7,455 nt of DNA from Leptolyngbya sp. SIO4C5. GTDB lineage: Bacteria; Cyanobacteriota; Cyanobacteriia; Phormidesmidales; Phormidesmidaceae. The translations under genes and the position numbers were made by a program. How positions within the stretch are numbered: the stretch's first letter is position 1; every line of letters starts with the position of its first letter. Shown piece by piece: positions 1-5,655 of the stretch. The notes under the pieces were generated by a model that worked only from the letters and a program-made list of their open reading frames with translations, had not been told where the DNA came from and did not search any database. Location of the stretch: assembly GCA_010671965.1 (NCBI GenBank), contig JAAHIC010000202.1:1-7455 (forward strand), in the 5' to 3' direction.

Positions 1-652
1 TGCCGGGATGGCTTTGGGCTCGACGCGGTGGCAGACTGTACGCAGTCATGTGCTGCCCCAGGCTATCCCCGGCCAAGCGCAAGCTGTCTGGAACGGCCCT
101 TAGTGCCTCTCGCGTAGCCACGATGATCACAGGCAAAATCAAAAGGGCCAGCGTCAGCGCGCCTGAGATGATGCTGCGACCTCCGGTAAGCGGTTCAAAG
201 ATACGAGCAAAGACGAACAATCCCAGCATCCCGTAGATGATTGAGGGAACAGCGGCTAAGTTGCTGATATTAATTTCAACAATCTTGGTAAATAGATTGT
301 CGCTGGCAAATTCTTCCAAGAAAATGCCTGAACCTACACCAATCGGAAAACAAACGAGCGCTGTAATAATGAGCAAATAAACTGTACCGATAAGGGCAGG
401 CCAAATGCCTGCTTCTTCTGGTCTGCGAGAAGGCGGACTGGTGATGAACTCAAAATCCAAACTGGATAAGCCACTGACTAAAATACCAATCAATAGCACC
501 GCTAGCACCACAATGCCTGAAAAAGTAGCAACCCAGCTCACCACCTTGAAAAACTTGTCAACACGGTAGCGACTCTGAAGATCGGGATTGAAATTCGTTT
601 CCCTAGGCTCATGCAGTATCTCTCTGGGATCTTGCTCAGAAGCAGCAGACAT
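1..652 (-). CDS. pstA: Phosphate ABC transporter permease PstA (3' end outside window, frame disturbed near the edge)
   Basis: This is one of the two membrane subunits of the PstSCAB high-affinity phosphate importer in the plasma membrane. The ATG at 652-650 overlaps the pstC stop in the string TAATG, so translation is probably coupled. About 217 codons are readable: a hydrophilic N-terminus (1-35), a first membrane segment (about 37-60), a periplasmic stretch with DFEFITSPPSR, further hydrophobic segments (about 86-112, 128-150, 162-179), and the start of the cytoplasmic EAA loop that contacts PstB (REALRAVPDSLRLAG, 181-195). After LAGDSLG (193-199) the frame reads unrelated residues (QHMTAYSLPP). 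The expected continuation, LRTVCHRVEPKAIPA, lies in another frame at 45-1, preceded by TGA at 48-46. One extra base near 52-55 plus a nonsense change explains this. The cause may be sequence error near a contig end or real decay. The family assignment is secure; integrity of the C-terminus is not. Confidence 0.88.
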   Translation of the reverse strand, partial: MSAASEQDPREILHEPRETNFNPDLQSRYRVDKFFKVVSWVATFSGIVVLAVLLIGILVSGLSSLDFEFITSPPSRRPEEAGIWPALIGTVYLLIITALVCFPIGVGSGIFLEEFASDNLFTKIVEINISNLAAVPSIIYGMLGLFVFARIFEPLTGGRSIISGALTLALLILPVIIVATREALRAVPDSLRLAGDSLGQHMTAYSLPPRRAQSHPG

Positions 653-1602
653 TATTCGTATTTCTCCTGGAACCGACGAACAAACCAAAAGCTGAAAACA
701 TTCAGCAGTAGCGTAATCACAAAGAGGGTCATGCCGACCGCAAAAAGAGTCTTAAACTCAATTGAGCCGTAGGGCGCATCTCCCTTAGTAACCTGGACAA
801 TGAAAGCTGTCATTGTCTGGACGGCGCTGCGAGGATCAAGGGTTAGAGTCGGACTCTGACCCGCCGCGAGAGTCACAATCATTGTCTCACCCACGGCTCT
901 AGAAACACCTAGGACGATAGACGCCACAATTCCTGACAGGGCGGCTGGCAACACCACACCTGTGACCGTTTCCCGCTTAGTAGCTCCCAAGGCGTAAGAT
1001 CCTTGCCTCAGGCTAGCAGGAACCGCAAAAATGGCATCTTCGCTTAGAGAGGCGACGGTCGGCAGAATTGCAAACCCTAGGACAATGCCTGCACTCAGGG
1101 AATTGAAGGTCGATAGCCCCGGCACAAATGTCTTCAGAAAGGGGGTCACCATCAGCAGGGCAAAATAGCCGAAAACAACCGTAGGTACTCCAGCTAGAAT
1201 TTCTAGAGCTGGCTTTAACCAGGCCCGCAGTGACCTGGGGGCATACTCGCTCAAACAAACCGCCGAAAGTAATCCCAGCGGTACCGCCACCAGCAGGCCA
1301 ATCACCGAGGTTAAAAAAGTACCGCACAGCAGCACGATGATGCCAAACCTAGGATTAGCAAATGTCGGCGACCAGCGGGTTGCGGTGAAAAACTCCCAAG
1401 GAGAAACTTCTAGAAAGAATTCAATCGTTTCAAAAATAAGCGTTAAGACAATGCCAATCGTCGTCGCGACTGAGACAAAGGCAAAAGCGCCAAAAAGAAT
1501 AACAATAAATTTCTGCGTTAGCTTACTGGCTGACCGGTTTGGCTGCCAGCGATCGCCGCGAACACTCTCTCCTAATGGTTTCGGTAAAACACTATCCGTC
1601 AT
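652..1602 (-). CDS. pstC: Phosphate ABC transporter permease PstC
   Basis: This is the second permease subunit of the phosphate importer, which pairs with PstA to form the channel energised by PstB. The 316-residue length is normal for PstC. The N-terminus is cytoplasmic and basic (1-30). Membrane segments are visible at about 31-58, 87-115, 134-156, 171-190, 222-243 and 285-309. The EAA loop is clear at about 197-225, including RQGSYALGATKRETV and VVLPAALSGI, followed by SRAVGETMIV (234-243), which is characteristic of PstC. The periplasmic loop WEFFTATRWSPTFANPRFGI (69-88) also fits the family. The gene lies 139 bp downstream of pstS, a gap that holds inverted repeats, and overlaps pstA by one base. 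The start chosen is the first ATG. GCGGAAGGTCAAA just upstream supplies a GGAAGG Shine-Dalgarno-like sequence at suitable distance. Confidence 0.95.
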   Translation of the reverse strand: MTDSVLPKPLGESVRGDRWQPNRSASKLTQKFIVILFGAFAFVSVATTIGIVLTLIFETIEFFLEVSPWEFFTATRWSPTFANPRFGIIVLLCGTFLTSVIGLLVAVPLGLLSAVCLSEYAPRSLRAWLKPALEILAGVPTVVFGYFALLMVTPFLKTFVPGLSTFNSLSAGIVLGFAILPTVASLSEDAIFAVPASLRQGSYALGATKRETVTGVVLPAALSGIVASIVLGVSRAVGETMIVTLAAGQSPTLTLDPRSAVQTMTAFIVQVTKGDAPYGSIEFKTLFAVGMTLFVITLLLNVFSFWFVRRFQEKYE

Positions 1603-1628
1603 TTTGACCTTCCGCTTTCTATCGGCAG

Positions 1629-1646
1629 GCTGATAACTCTATCAGC
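1629..1646 (-). other. Stem-loop just upstream of pstC
   Basis: GCTGAT at 1629-1634 and ATCAGC at 1641-1646 form a perfect 6-bp inverted repeat around a 6-nt loop, 27 nt before the pstC ATG. In the pst transcript it could be a processing or stability hairpin between the abundantly needed binding protein and the permeases. It has no T tract and is not a terminator by itself. Function is inferred. Confidence 0.35.
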
Positions 1647-1696
1647 AAGCGTCTGCTTAAAATGTCCCCAAAGGCTATCAGAGCCAAGATTCCCAG

Positions 1697-1732
1697 AAAA
1701 AACCTCAGCTCTGACAGCAAACTCAGCGTCAG
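1697..1732 (-). terminator. Hairpin plus T6 after pstS, possible partial terminator or attenuator
   Basis: Nine bases after the pstS stop, the minus strand reads CTGACGC, a 7-nt loop, then GCTGTCAG: a 7-bp stem with one bulged base (1732-1711). Eight nucleotides later comes TTTTTT (1702-1697). The T run is farther from the stem than in a standard intrinsic terminator, so leaky termination is the most I would claim. An alternative long-loop pairing uses TCAGAGC (1678-1684) and GCTCTGA (1708-1714). Either would lower pstC and pstA expression relative to pstS, the stoichiometry expected for a binding-protein-dependent transporter. Confidence 0.35.
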
Positions 1733-1741
1733 TTAAACCAA

Positions 1742-2755
1742 CTACTCAACAGTCTTGACTTCGCCCGACTCAAACTTCCCTTGAGCCTCGGAGTACTTTT
1801 CATCCGCCATCGGCACATAACCTGTGTCGGCTACGTACTCTTTATTAGCCGGATCGAGGTAGAAGTCAACAAATGCCTGTACGGCTTCGTTTTCCTCAGC
1901 TGCCTGCTTGCTGACGTAGATACGCAGCGGACGGGACAGCGGCGTGTAGTTACCCTCTAGAACATTCTCTTCGCTCGGCTCGACGCAGCCTTCGCCAGAG
2001 TCGATGGCTACTGCCTTCATGCTGTCCTGATTCTCGAAGTAGTAGGCATAGCCAAAGTAGCCCAGCGCATTGGTATCGCCTGCAACACCCTGAACCAGAA
2101 CGTTGTCATCTTCGCTGGCGGTATAGTCACTACGGCTGGCTCCCTCCTCACCATTAATCTCCTCAGTGAAGTAGTCAAAGGTACCTGAGTCAGTACCCGG
2201 CCCGTAAAGAACCAAGGGAGCATCGGGAAAGCTAGGATCAACCTGATTCCAGTTTTCAACGGTGCCTTCAGCTTCAGGAGACCAGATGGTATTGAGCTGA
2301 TCGATAGTGAGGCACTGAACCCAGTCGTTATCAGGATTAACCACAACGGTTAAAGCGTCAGTAGCCACCGGCAGTTCGATCATCTCGATGCCGTTAGCCT
2401 CGCAGTTTTCAATCTCTTCTGGCTTAACTTCGCGAGAAGCATCAGAAATTTGGGTTTCGCCATTGCAAAACTTCTCAAAACCACCGCCAGTTCCAGAAGC
2501 CCCTACCGTAATCTGCACGCCAGGATTGGCTTTCTGAAACTCTTCGGCCATTGCCTCAGAGATCGGGAAAACTGTGCTAGAACCATCAATAGCAATGCTG
2601 CCAGAAAGTTCAGAACCGCCTTCAGCACTAGCTGTTTCAGATGCACCTTCTTCAGAAGTGGTGGTTTCACCACCGCCACAGGCTGCTAAGCCAGCTAGCA
2701 AAGCTACCAGAGAAACCGAATAAGCAAAACGCATAGTCCGCAAATTAAAAAACAT
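1742..2755 (-). CDS. pstS: PstS-family phosphate-binding lipoprotein
   Basis: This protein captures periplasmic phosphate and delivers it to PstC/PstA. From the chosen ATG it has 337 residues. An N-terminal hydrophobic signal peptide ends in the lipobox LAAC with lipidated Cys26. A flexible Ser/Glu/Thr/Gly-rich linker (27-52) follows, then the two-lobed binding domain. Expected phosphate-contacting motifs are present: DGSSTVFP (57-64), SDASR (104-108) and [12 protein letters not shown] (185-196). Four further cysteines (97, 118, 148, 257) could form disulfides, as is common in cyanobacterial PstS/SphX proteins. I chose the start at 2755 because GTGAGG lies just upstream at good spacing and the signal peptide then begins normally. 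The in-frame ATG at 2809 would add 18 polar residues before the signal peptide and would place the 2784-2802 palindrome inside the gene. A third Met at 2734 is also possible. It leads the pstSCA operon, and a Pho box lies about 80-100 bp upstream. PstS and SphX paralogues cannot be told apart here. Confidence 0.95.
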   Translation of the reverse strand: MFFNLRTMRFAYSVSLVALLAGLAACGGGETTTSEEGASETASAEGGSELSGSIAIDGSSTVFPISEAMAEEFQKANPGVQITVGASGTGGGFEKFCNGETQISDASREVKPEEIENCEANGIEMIELPVATDALTVVVNPDNDWVQCLTIDQLNTIWSPEAEGTVENWNQVDPSFPDAPLVLYGPGTDSGTFDYFTEEINGEEGASRSDYTASEDDNVLVQGVAGDTNALGYFGYAYYFENQDSMKAVAIDSGEGCVEPSEENVLEGNYTPLSRPLRIYVSKQAAEENEAVQAFVDFYLDPANKEYVADTGYVPMADEKYSEAQGKFESGEVKTVE

Positions 2756-2783
2756 CAAGTACCTCACTCCCTCACAAAAATTG

Positions 2784-2802
2784 ATTCTGAACCGTTCAGA
2801 AT
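2784..2802. promoter_or_regulatory. Perfect 9-bp-arm palindrome upstream of pstS
   Basis: ATTCTGAAC (2784-2792) and GTTCAGAAT (2794-2802) are exact inverse complements around a single central base, 28 bp upstream of the pstS ATG. A one-base centre and 9-bp arms look like an operator for a dimeric regulator. In RNA it would fold with a 7-bp stem and 5-nt loop next to the Shine-Dalgarno region. It lies downstream of the Pho box, so it could act as a repressor site or leader hairpin. I do not recognise the cognate factor. Confidence 0.5.
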
Positions 2803-2836
2803 TACTCACATACTCGTGACGAAATCTACACCCTGA

Positions 2837-2855
2837 ACGTAAAGATCAGGTTAAG
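2837..2855 (-). promoter_or_regulatory. Pho box (SphR/PhoB-type site) of pstS
   Basis: On the minus strand CTTAACCT (2855-2848) matches the cyanobacterial Pho-box unit PyTTAAPyPyT exactly. After a 3-bp spacer comes CTTTACGT (2844-2837), which keeps six of eight positions of CTTAACCT. The next expected unit (2833-2826, GGGTGTAG) is poor, so two units are supported rather than three. The position about 80-100 bp before pstS fits activation by the SphS-SphR phosphate sensor pair, known in cyanobacteria to control pst genes. I cannot pick a convincing -10. Confidence 0.6.
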
Positions 2856-2935
2856 AGCGGCCAGAAATCTGTCTTCGGTATCATAGGCAGGCAGCCAAAA
2901 AAGTTCATCTGGCTACGAATATTCTCACTGTAATA

Positions 2936-2963
2936 TTTTTATGCACTACTTTTTATGCACTAC
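2936..2963 (+). repeat. Exact 14-bp tandem duplication over the DCC gene start
   Basis: TTTTTATGCACTAC occurs twice back to back (2936-2949 and 2950-2963). Each copy carries an ATG. The second ATG (2955) opens the DCC-family gene. The first (2941) opens an eight-codon frame, MHYFLCTT, that stops at TAA 2965-2967 inside the gene's second repeat copy and fourth codon. Neither ATG has a Shine-Dalgarno sequence. TAATAT at 2931-2936 could be a -10, which would give a very short leader. Confidence 0.9.
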
Positions 2964-3380
2964 GTAATCTACGACGGTAACTGCAATCTCTGCACAACTT
3001 TAGTGCAGCTACTGGAGCGACTCGATCAGGGACAGCGATTTCGTTACGTGCCCATGCAAGACGCAGCCACCTTAAACGAGTATCAGATTACGCCAGATGA
3101 CTGTGAGATGGGCATGATTTTGCTAGATGCTGCGAATCCCCAGCGTCGCTGGCAAGGCAGTGACGCTGCGGAGGAAATTGGTCGTTTACTACCGGCAGGC
3201 AACATTTTCATCAGTGCCTATCAGGCTTTACCCGGTGTGAAATGGGCGGGCGATCGCGCCTATGAGCAAGTTCGAGACAACCGCTATGCGCTTTTCGGCA
3301 AACGGGACAGCACTTATACGTCAGCCTATCCGGTCTGCGCCGACGATAGTTGCGGTCAGTCCTTTGCCGAGAAACACTAA
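2955..3380 (+). CDS. DCC-family thiol-disulfide oxidoreductase-like protein (DUF393)
   Basis: This is a small, probably soluble protein of 141 residues, normal for the family, which is named for its conserved Asp-Cys-Cys. The signature is at the N-terminus: YDGNCNLC gives Asp7, Cys10 and Cys13 in a CxxC arrangement as in thioredoxin-like proteins. The conserved middle (RFRYVPMQD, 28-36; MILLD, 54-58; DAAEEIGRLLP, 70-80) and tail (NRYALFGKRDS, 109-119) also fit. The tail carries a second cysteine pair, Cys128 and Cys133. Disulfide exchange activity is predicted from the family; the physiological substrate is unknown. It is transcribed away from pstS and towards the peroxiredoxin gene. The start is set by the motif's position: YDGxC normally lies within the first ten residues. 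No ribosome-binding site is visible. Confidence 0.9.
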   Translation: MHYVIYDGNCNLCTTLVQLLERLDQGQRFRYVPMQDAATLNEYQITPDDCEMGMILLDAANPQRRWQGSDAAEEIGRLLPAGNIFISAYQALPGVKWAGDRAYEQVRDNRYALFGKRDSTYTSAYPVCADDSCGQSFAEKH

Positions 3381-3479
3381 AACAGGCTGCCCGCGTCTAC
3401 CTCAGCATCTGGCGCTCAGCTAAAAGGTTTGTTTGGCTTTCGATCGCTCTATGCAGCTTCCTTTGAATTAAATAAACCC

Positions 3480-3527
3480 AAAAACTAGCGATCGCGCTCA
3501 TGGCAAAATCCCAAACGCGATCGCTAG
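3480..3527 (-). terminator. Intrinsic terminator of the peroxiredoxin gene built from two HIP1 copies
   Basis: CTAGCGATCGCG (3485-3496) and CGCGATCGCTAG (3516-3527) form a perfect 12-bp stem with a 19-nt loop, and each arm contains one HIP1 octamer. Reading the minus strand, the stem is followed at once by TTTTT (3484-3480). This is a standard intrinsic terminator for the gene ending at 3545. Read on the plus strand the stem has no T tract, though it may still help end the convergent DCC transcript. Confidence 0.75.
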
Positions 3528-3544
3528 CTCTGACTTTCAAATTC

Positions 3545-4069
3545 TTAGGCGGCTCCTCGAGTGGGATAGTCGTTTTGCAGAATAAAGTCTAGCCCGTCTA
3601 GAAGATCGTCGAAGGTAGGACGGGCGAACGGGGCGTTATTGAGTCCGACATAGTACAGCTCGCCTGTGGGACAAATCAGATACAGGGCCGGTTCACCAAA
3701 CAGATCAGGCTCTTTGTCAGCAGCACCCGCTGAAATATAAAGTCCCCAGCGGCGCATATCATCAATGCTGAAGTCGTAGCCAATTGTAAGGGCATTGACG
3801 TCCCAGTCTGAGTGAGTCTCTTTGGCTCGCTCAGCACTGTCACCGCTGATAGCAATCGGCTCAACCCCAATCTGGGCAAAGCGATCGAGCTTTTGTTCCA
3901 GTTCCTCTAAATAGGTCTTACAGATAGGACAGTGGAGTCCTCGGTAAAAAACGACCATCGTGAAGTTTTCAGGGGACTGGTTAGCCAGGTTCCACGGCTT
4001 GCCCGCAACCGTCTTGACGGTCAGCTCAGGGGCGGGAGTGCCCGGCATCAGTTTTGTCGATGTTGTCAT
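3545..4069 (-). CDS. Peroxiredoxin-like protein (AhpC/TSA family)
   Basis: This is a thioredoxin-fold protein of 174 residues, expected to be cytosolic and to reduce peroxides with a reactive cysteine. The N-terminal strand segment (PGTPAPELTVKTVAGKPWNL, 9-28) is typical of the AhpC/TSA domain. The active-site region is FYRGLHCPICKTYLEEL (41-57), with Cys47 and Cys50 forming a CxxC instead of the classical PxxxTxxC, as in the peroxiredoxin-like branch of the family. Further fold landmarks are EPIAISGDS (70-78), DFSIDDMRRWGLYIS (99-113), PALYLICPTGELYYVGL (127-143) and PFARP (147-151). The CxxC makes a reductase or thioredoxin-like role possible, so peroxidase activity is inferred. The start at 4069 has no clear Shine-Dalgarno sequence; Met8 (4048) is the alternative. 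A palindrome GTTTAAAC lies at 4073-4080. Confidence 0.85.
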   Translation of the reverse strand: MTTSTKLMPGTPAPELTVKTVAGKPWNLANQSPENFTMVVFYRGLHCPICKTYLEELEQKLDRFAQIGVEPIAISGDSAERAKETHSDWDVNALTIGYDFSIDDMRRWGLYISAGAADKEPDLFGEPALYLICPTGELYYVGLNNAPFARPTFDDLLDGLDFILQNDYPTRGAA

Positions 4070-4129
4070 AAGGTTTAAACGTGTCCTGCTGGCTCAGATT
4101 ACCGAAGGCTAGCGGCAGCTCGCCTCTAC

Positions 4130-4184
4130 AAAGCGGCAGACAGCCGACCTATATACGGTTAATCTCTTTCTAAAGCGGTAGACA
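4130..4184 (-). repeat. Direct repeats in the peroxiredoxin promoter region
   Basis: AAAGCGGCAGACA (4130-4142) and AAAGCGGTAGACA (4172-4184) match at 12 of 13 positions and start 42 bp apart, about four helical turns. A weaker relative (ACGGCAGACACT, about 4267-4278) lies at the end of the upstream gene. A possible minus-strand -10, TATATA (4155-4150), lies between the two good copies, and the upstream copy would cover the -35 zone. They may be regulator sites; no factor is recognised. AACAGCTGTT (4194-4203) is an adjacent 10-bp palindrome. Confidence 0.35.
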
Positions 4185-4276
4185 CTGTTCGAGAACAGCT
4201 GTTGTCCTCTCGGTTACGCACATTTGCCGTAAGCCTGGTGATTTCAATCCTAGGCAAAACGCCGCTACGGCAGACA

Positions 4277-4897
4277 CTAAAGCCGAGCTAACCAGTGAGG
4301 ATAGGCATAGGAAGCAGATAGTTCCAACTGAGGAAGATTTTGGGTTGATGCTGACAGCCAGGATAGGGTTAGCTGCAAAGCCGCTAGGGACTGCTGCGAA
4401 CTGCCAGAAGCTTCTAGGCCAACTGTCCACCAGGCTTGATGGGCGGCTTCTAGCTGAGTGAGTTCTAGGCTACAGGCTTGGCTGACTCGCTTTTGCGGCT
4501 CAGTTGGCGAAACCTGATTGTTTTCAACCTGGTAGATGCGCTGCGATCGCGCTTTTGTGACTTCGATCCAGCTTTCACTCTGCAAGTACGCCTGCAGCTG
4601 AGGATGGTCAAGACTGGCTGCATCCGTATGACTCCACTTGATCCAGCGCTCTAGCTGACCTGCCCAGCGATCGCCTGCTCGTGCCTGCCCCAGCACCGCC
4701 TGTCGCCACTTCACCTCTAGACTGCCTTGACGAAATTTCACCCCTAGAAACGTGTCGTGGAGCAATCGCAGATAGCAGTCTGTTCGCCTTTCTTGGGCAA
4801 TCGGCACAGCCCCTAAATGCTCTGAGGCAAACCAGTCAGTCAGCGATCGCGGCAGCTTCCCCGCCTGAAACCAGCGCACTTCCGTTGTTAGCAGCAT
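4277..4897 (-). CDS. Conserved hypothetical protein with CYTH-like features
   Basis: I cannot assign a function with confidence. The protein has 206 residues, no signal peptide and no membrane segment, so it is probably cytosolic. Alternating charged and hydrophobic residues suggest a beta-rich fold: TEVRWF (5-10), ERRTDCYLRL (36-45), LGVKFRQGSLEVKWR (51-65), WIEVTKARSQRIYQV (110-124) and CSLELTQLEAAHQAWWTVGLEASG (142-165). The arrangement of E-x-R near the N-terminus, a VKxRxxxLEVKxR strand and a later ELT/E pair resembles the CYTH superfamily of triphosphate-binding tunnel enzymes, but the ExExK signature is not exact. It starts 47 bp from the nearest possible start of the divergent GST gene, or 68 bp from the ATG. 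An in-frame TGA at 4918-4916 limits upstream extension, so the start at 4897 is the only ATG option. Codon use and HIP1 content match the neighbours. Confidence 0.8.
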   Translation of the reverse strand: MLLTTEVRWFQAGKLPRSLTDWFASEHLGAVPIAQERRTDCYLRLLHDTFLGVKFRQGSLEVKWRQAVLGQARAGDRWAGQLERWIKWSHTDAASLDHPQLQAYLQSESWIEVTKARSQRIYQVENNQVSPTEPQKRVSQACSLELTQLEAAHQAWWTVGLEASGSSQQSLAALQLTLSWLSASTQNLPQLELSASYAYPHWLARL

Positions 4898-4965
4898 GGG
4901 CGATGCAGATGAATTTCAGCTTTGCCCTTTATCATTAACGTGAATTGCCAACGGTCTTCAAACTC

Positions 4966-5655
4966 ATGCCACAACCCATCGATCTTTATTACTGGCCTAC
5001 CCCTAACGGCTGGAAAATCAGCATTTGCCTGGAGGAAATGGAACTACCCTACAACACCATTCCGGTCAACATTATGGCAGGGGATCAGTTCAAGTCAGAG
5101 TTCCTTCAAATCAGCCCCAACAACAAAATGCCTGCCATTGTAGATCCAGAGGGGCCAGAACAGGAACCCATCTCCCTGTTTGAGTCCGGCGCAATTTTGC
5201 TCTATTTAGCCGACAAGACCGGGCAGTTTATGGCGGAAAGTTCGGGCGATCGCTACGTTACGCTGCAATGGCTGATGTTTCAGATGGGCAGCATTGGCCC
5301 CATGTTGGGACAAGCCCATCACTTTCGCCAGTACGCACCGGAGAAAATTCCCTATGCGATCGATCGCTACACCAATGAAGCTGCCCGTCTGTATGGCGTT
5401 TTAGATAAGCGATTAGAGGAAGTTGAGTATGTCGCCGGAGACTATTCAATTGCCGATATGGCCATCTTTCCCTGGCTGATTTCCTATGAAAATCAGGGCC
5501 AAAATTTGGCTGACTATCCCCAGGTGAAGCGCTGGTTTGAGGCCATTAATCAGCGGCCCGCAGTACAGGCAGGCTTGGCCCTGCTGCGCGACGAACGCAG
5601 CCGGGTCAAGATGGACGATACCGCGCGAGAAAATCTTTTTGGTAAGCGCAGTTGA
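4966..5655 (+). CDS. Glutathione S-transferase, YfcG/YghU (Nu) type
   Basis: This is a cytosolic glutathione-dependent enzyme of 229 residues. The relatives YfcG and YghU act as disulfide-bond reductases on small disulfides rather than as classical conjugating transferases. The N-terminal thioredoxin-like domain carries [13 protein letters not shown] (5-17), with the Thr12 and Asn14 typical of this group in place of the usual Tyr/Ser/Cys. It is followed by the cis-proline region NNKMPAIVD (52-60) and the glutathione gamma-glutamyl site [16 protein letters not shown] (71-86). The alpha-helical domain includes [20 protein letters not shown] (101-120), YAIDRY (130-135) and the N-capping box [11 protein letters not shown] (160-170). 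I chose ATG 4966, 12 bases short of the conserved first strand. An in-frame TTG at 4945 would add seven residues. The stop overlaps the glutaminase start in TGATG, so the two genes are very likely cotranscribed. Confidence 0.92.
   Translation: MPQPIDLYYWPTPNGWKISICLEEMELPYNTIPVNIMAGDQFKSEFLQISPNNKMPAIVDPEGPEQEPISLFESGAILLYLADKTGQFMAESSGDRYVTLQWLMFQMGSIGPMLGQAHHFRQYAPEKIPYAIDRYTNEAARLYGVLDKRLEEVEYVAGDYSIADMAIFPWLISYENQGQNLADYPQVKRWFEAINQRPAVQAGLALLRDERSRVKMDDTARENLFGKRS

Noticed and set aside
48..236. 62-codon plus-strand reading frame
   Set aside because: It lies antisense within pstA, has no ribosome-binding site and shows no recognisable protein character.
2756..2809. Upstream ATG extending pstS by 18 residues
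   Set aside because: It would put polar residues before the signal peptide and run through the perfect palindrome, while the ATG at 2755 has a good Shine-Dalgarno sequence.
3480..3527. CRISPR-like repeat or insertion-sequence end at the HIP1 pair
   Set aside because: There are only two copies in inverted orientation, no spacer array, no target-site duplication and no transposase; a terminator explains it.
4170..4430. 86-codon minus-strand reading frame
   Set aside because: It overlaps the end of the hypothetical gene in another frame and resembles no family; the longer frame has coherent charged-strand motifs.
4945..4965. TTG start extending the GST N-terminus by seven residues
   Set aside because: The ATG at 4966 already precedes the conserved first strand by the usual few residues, and neither start has a convincing Shine-Dalgarno sequence.
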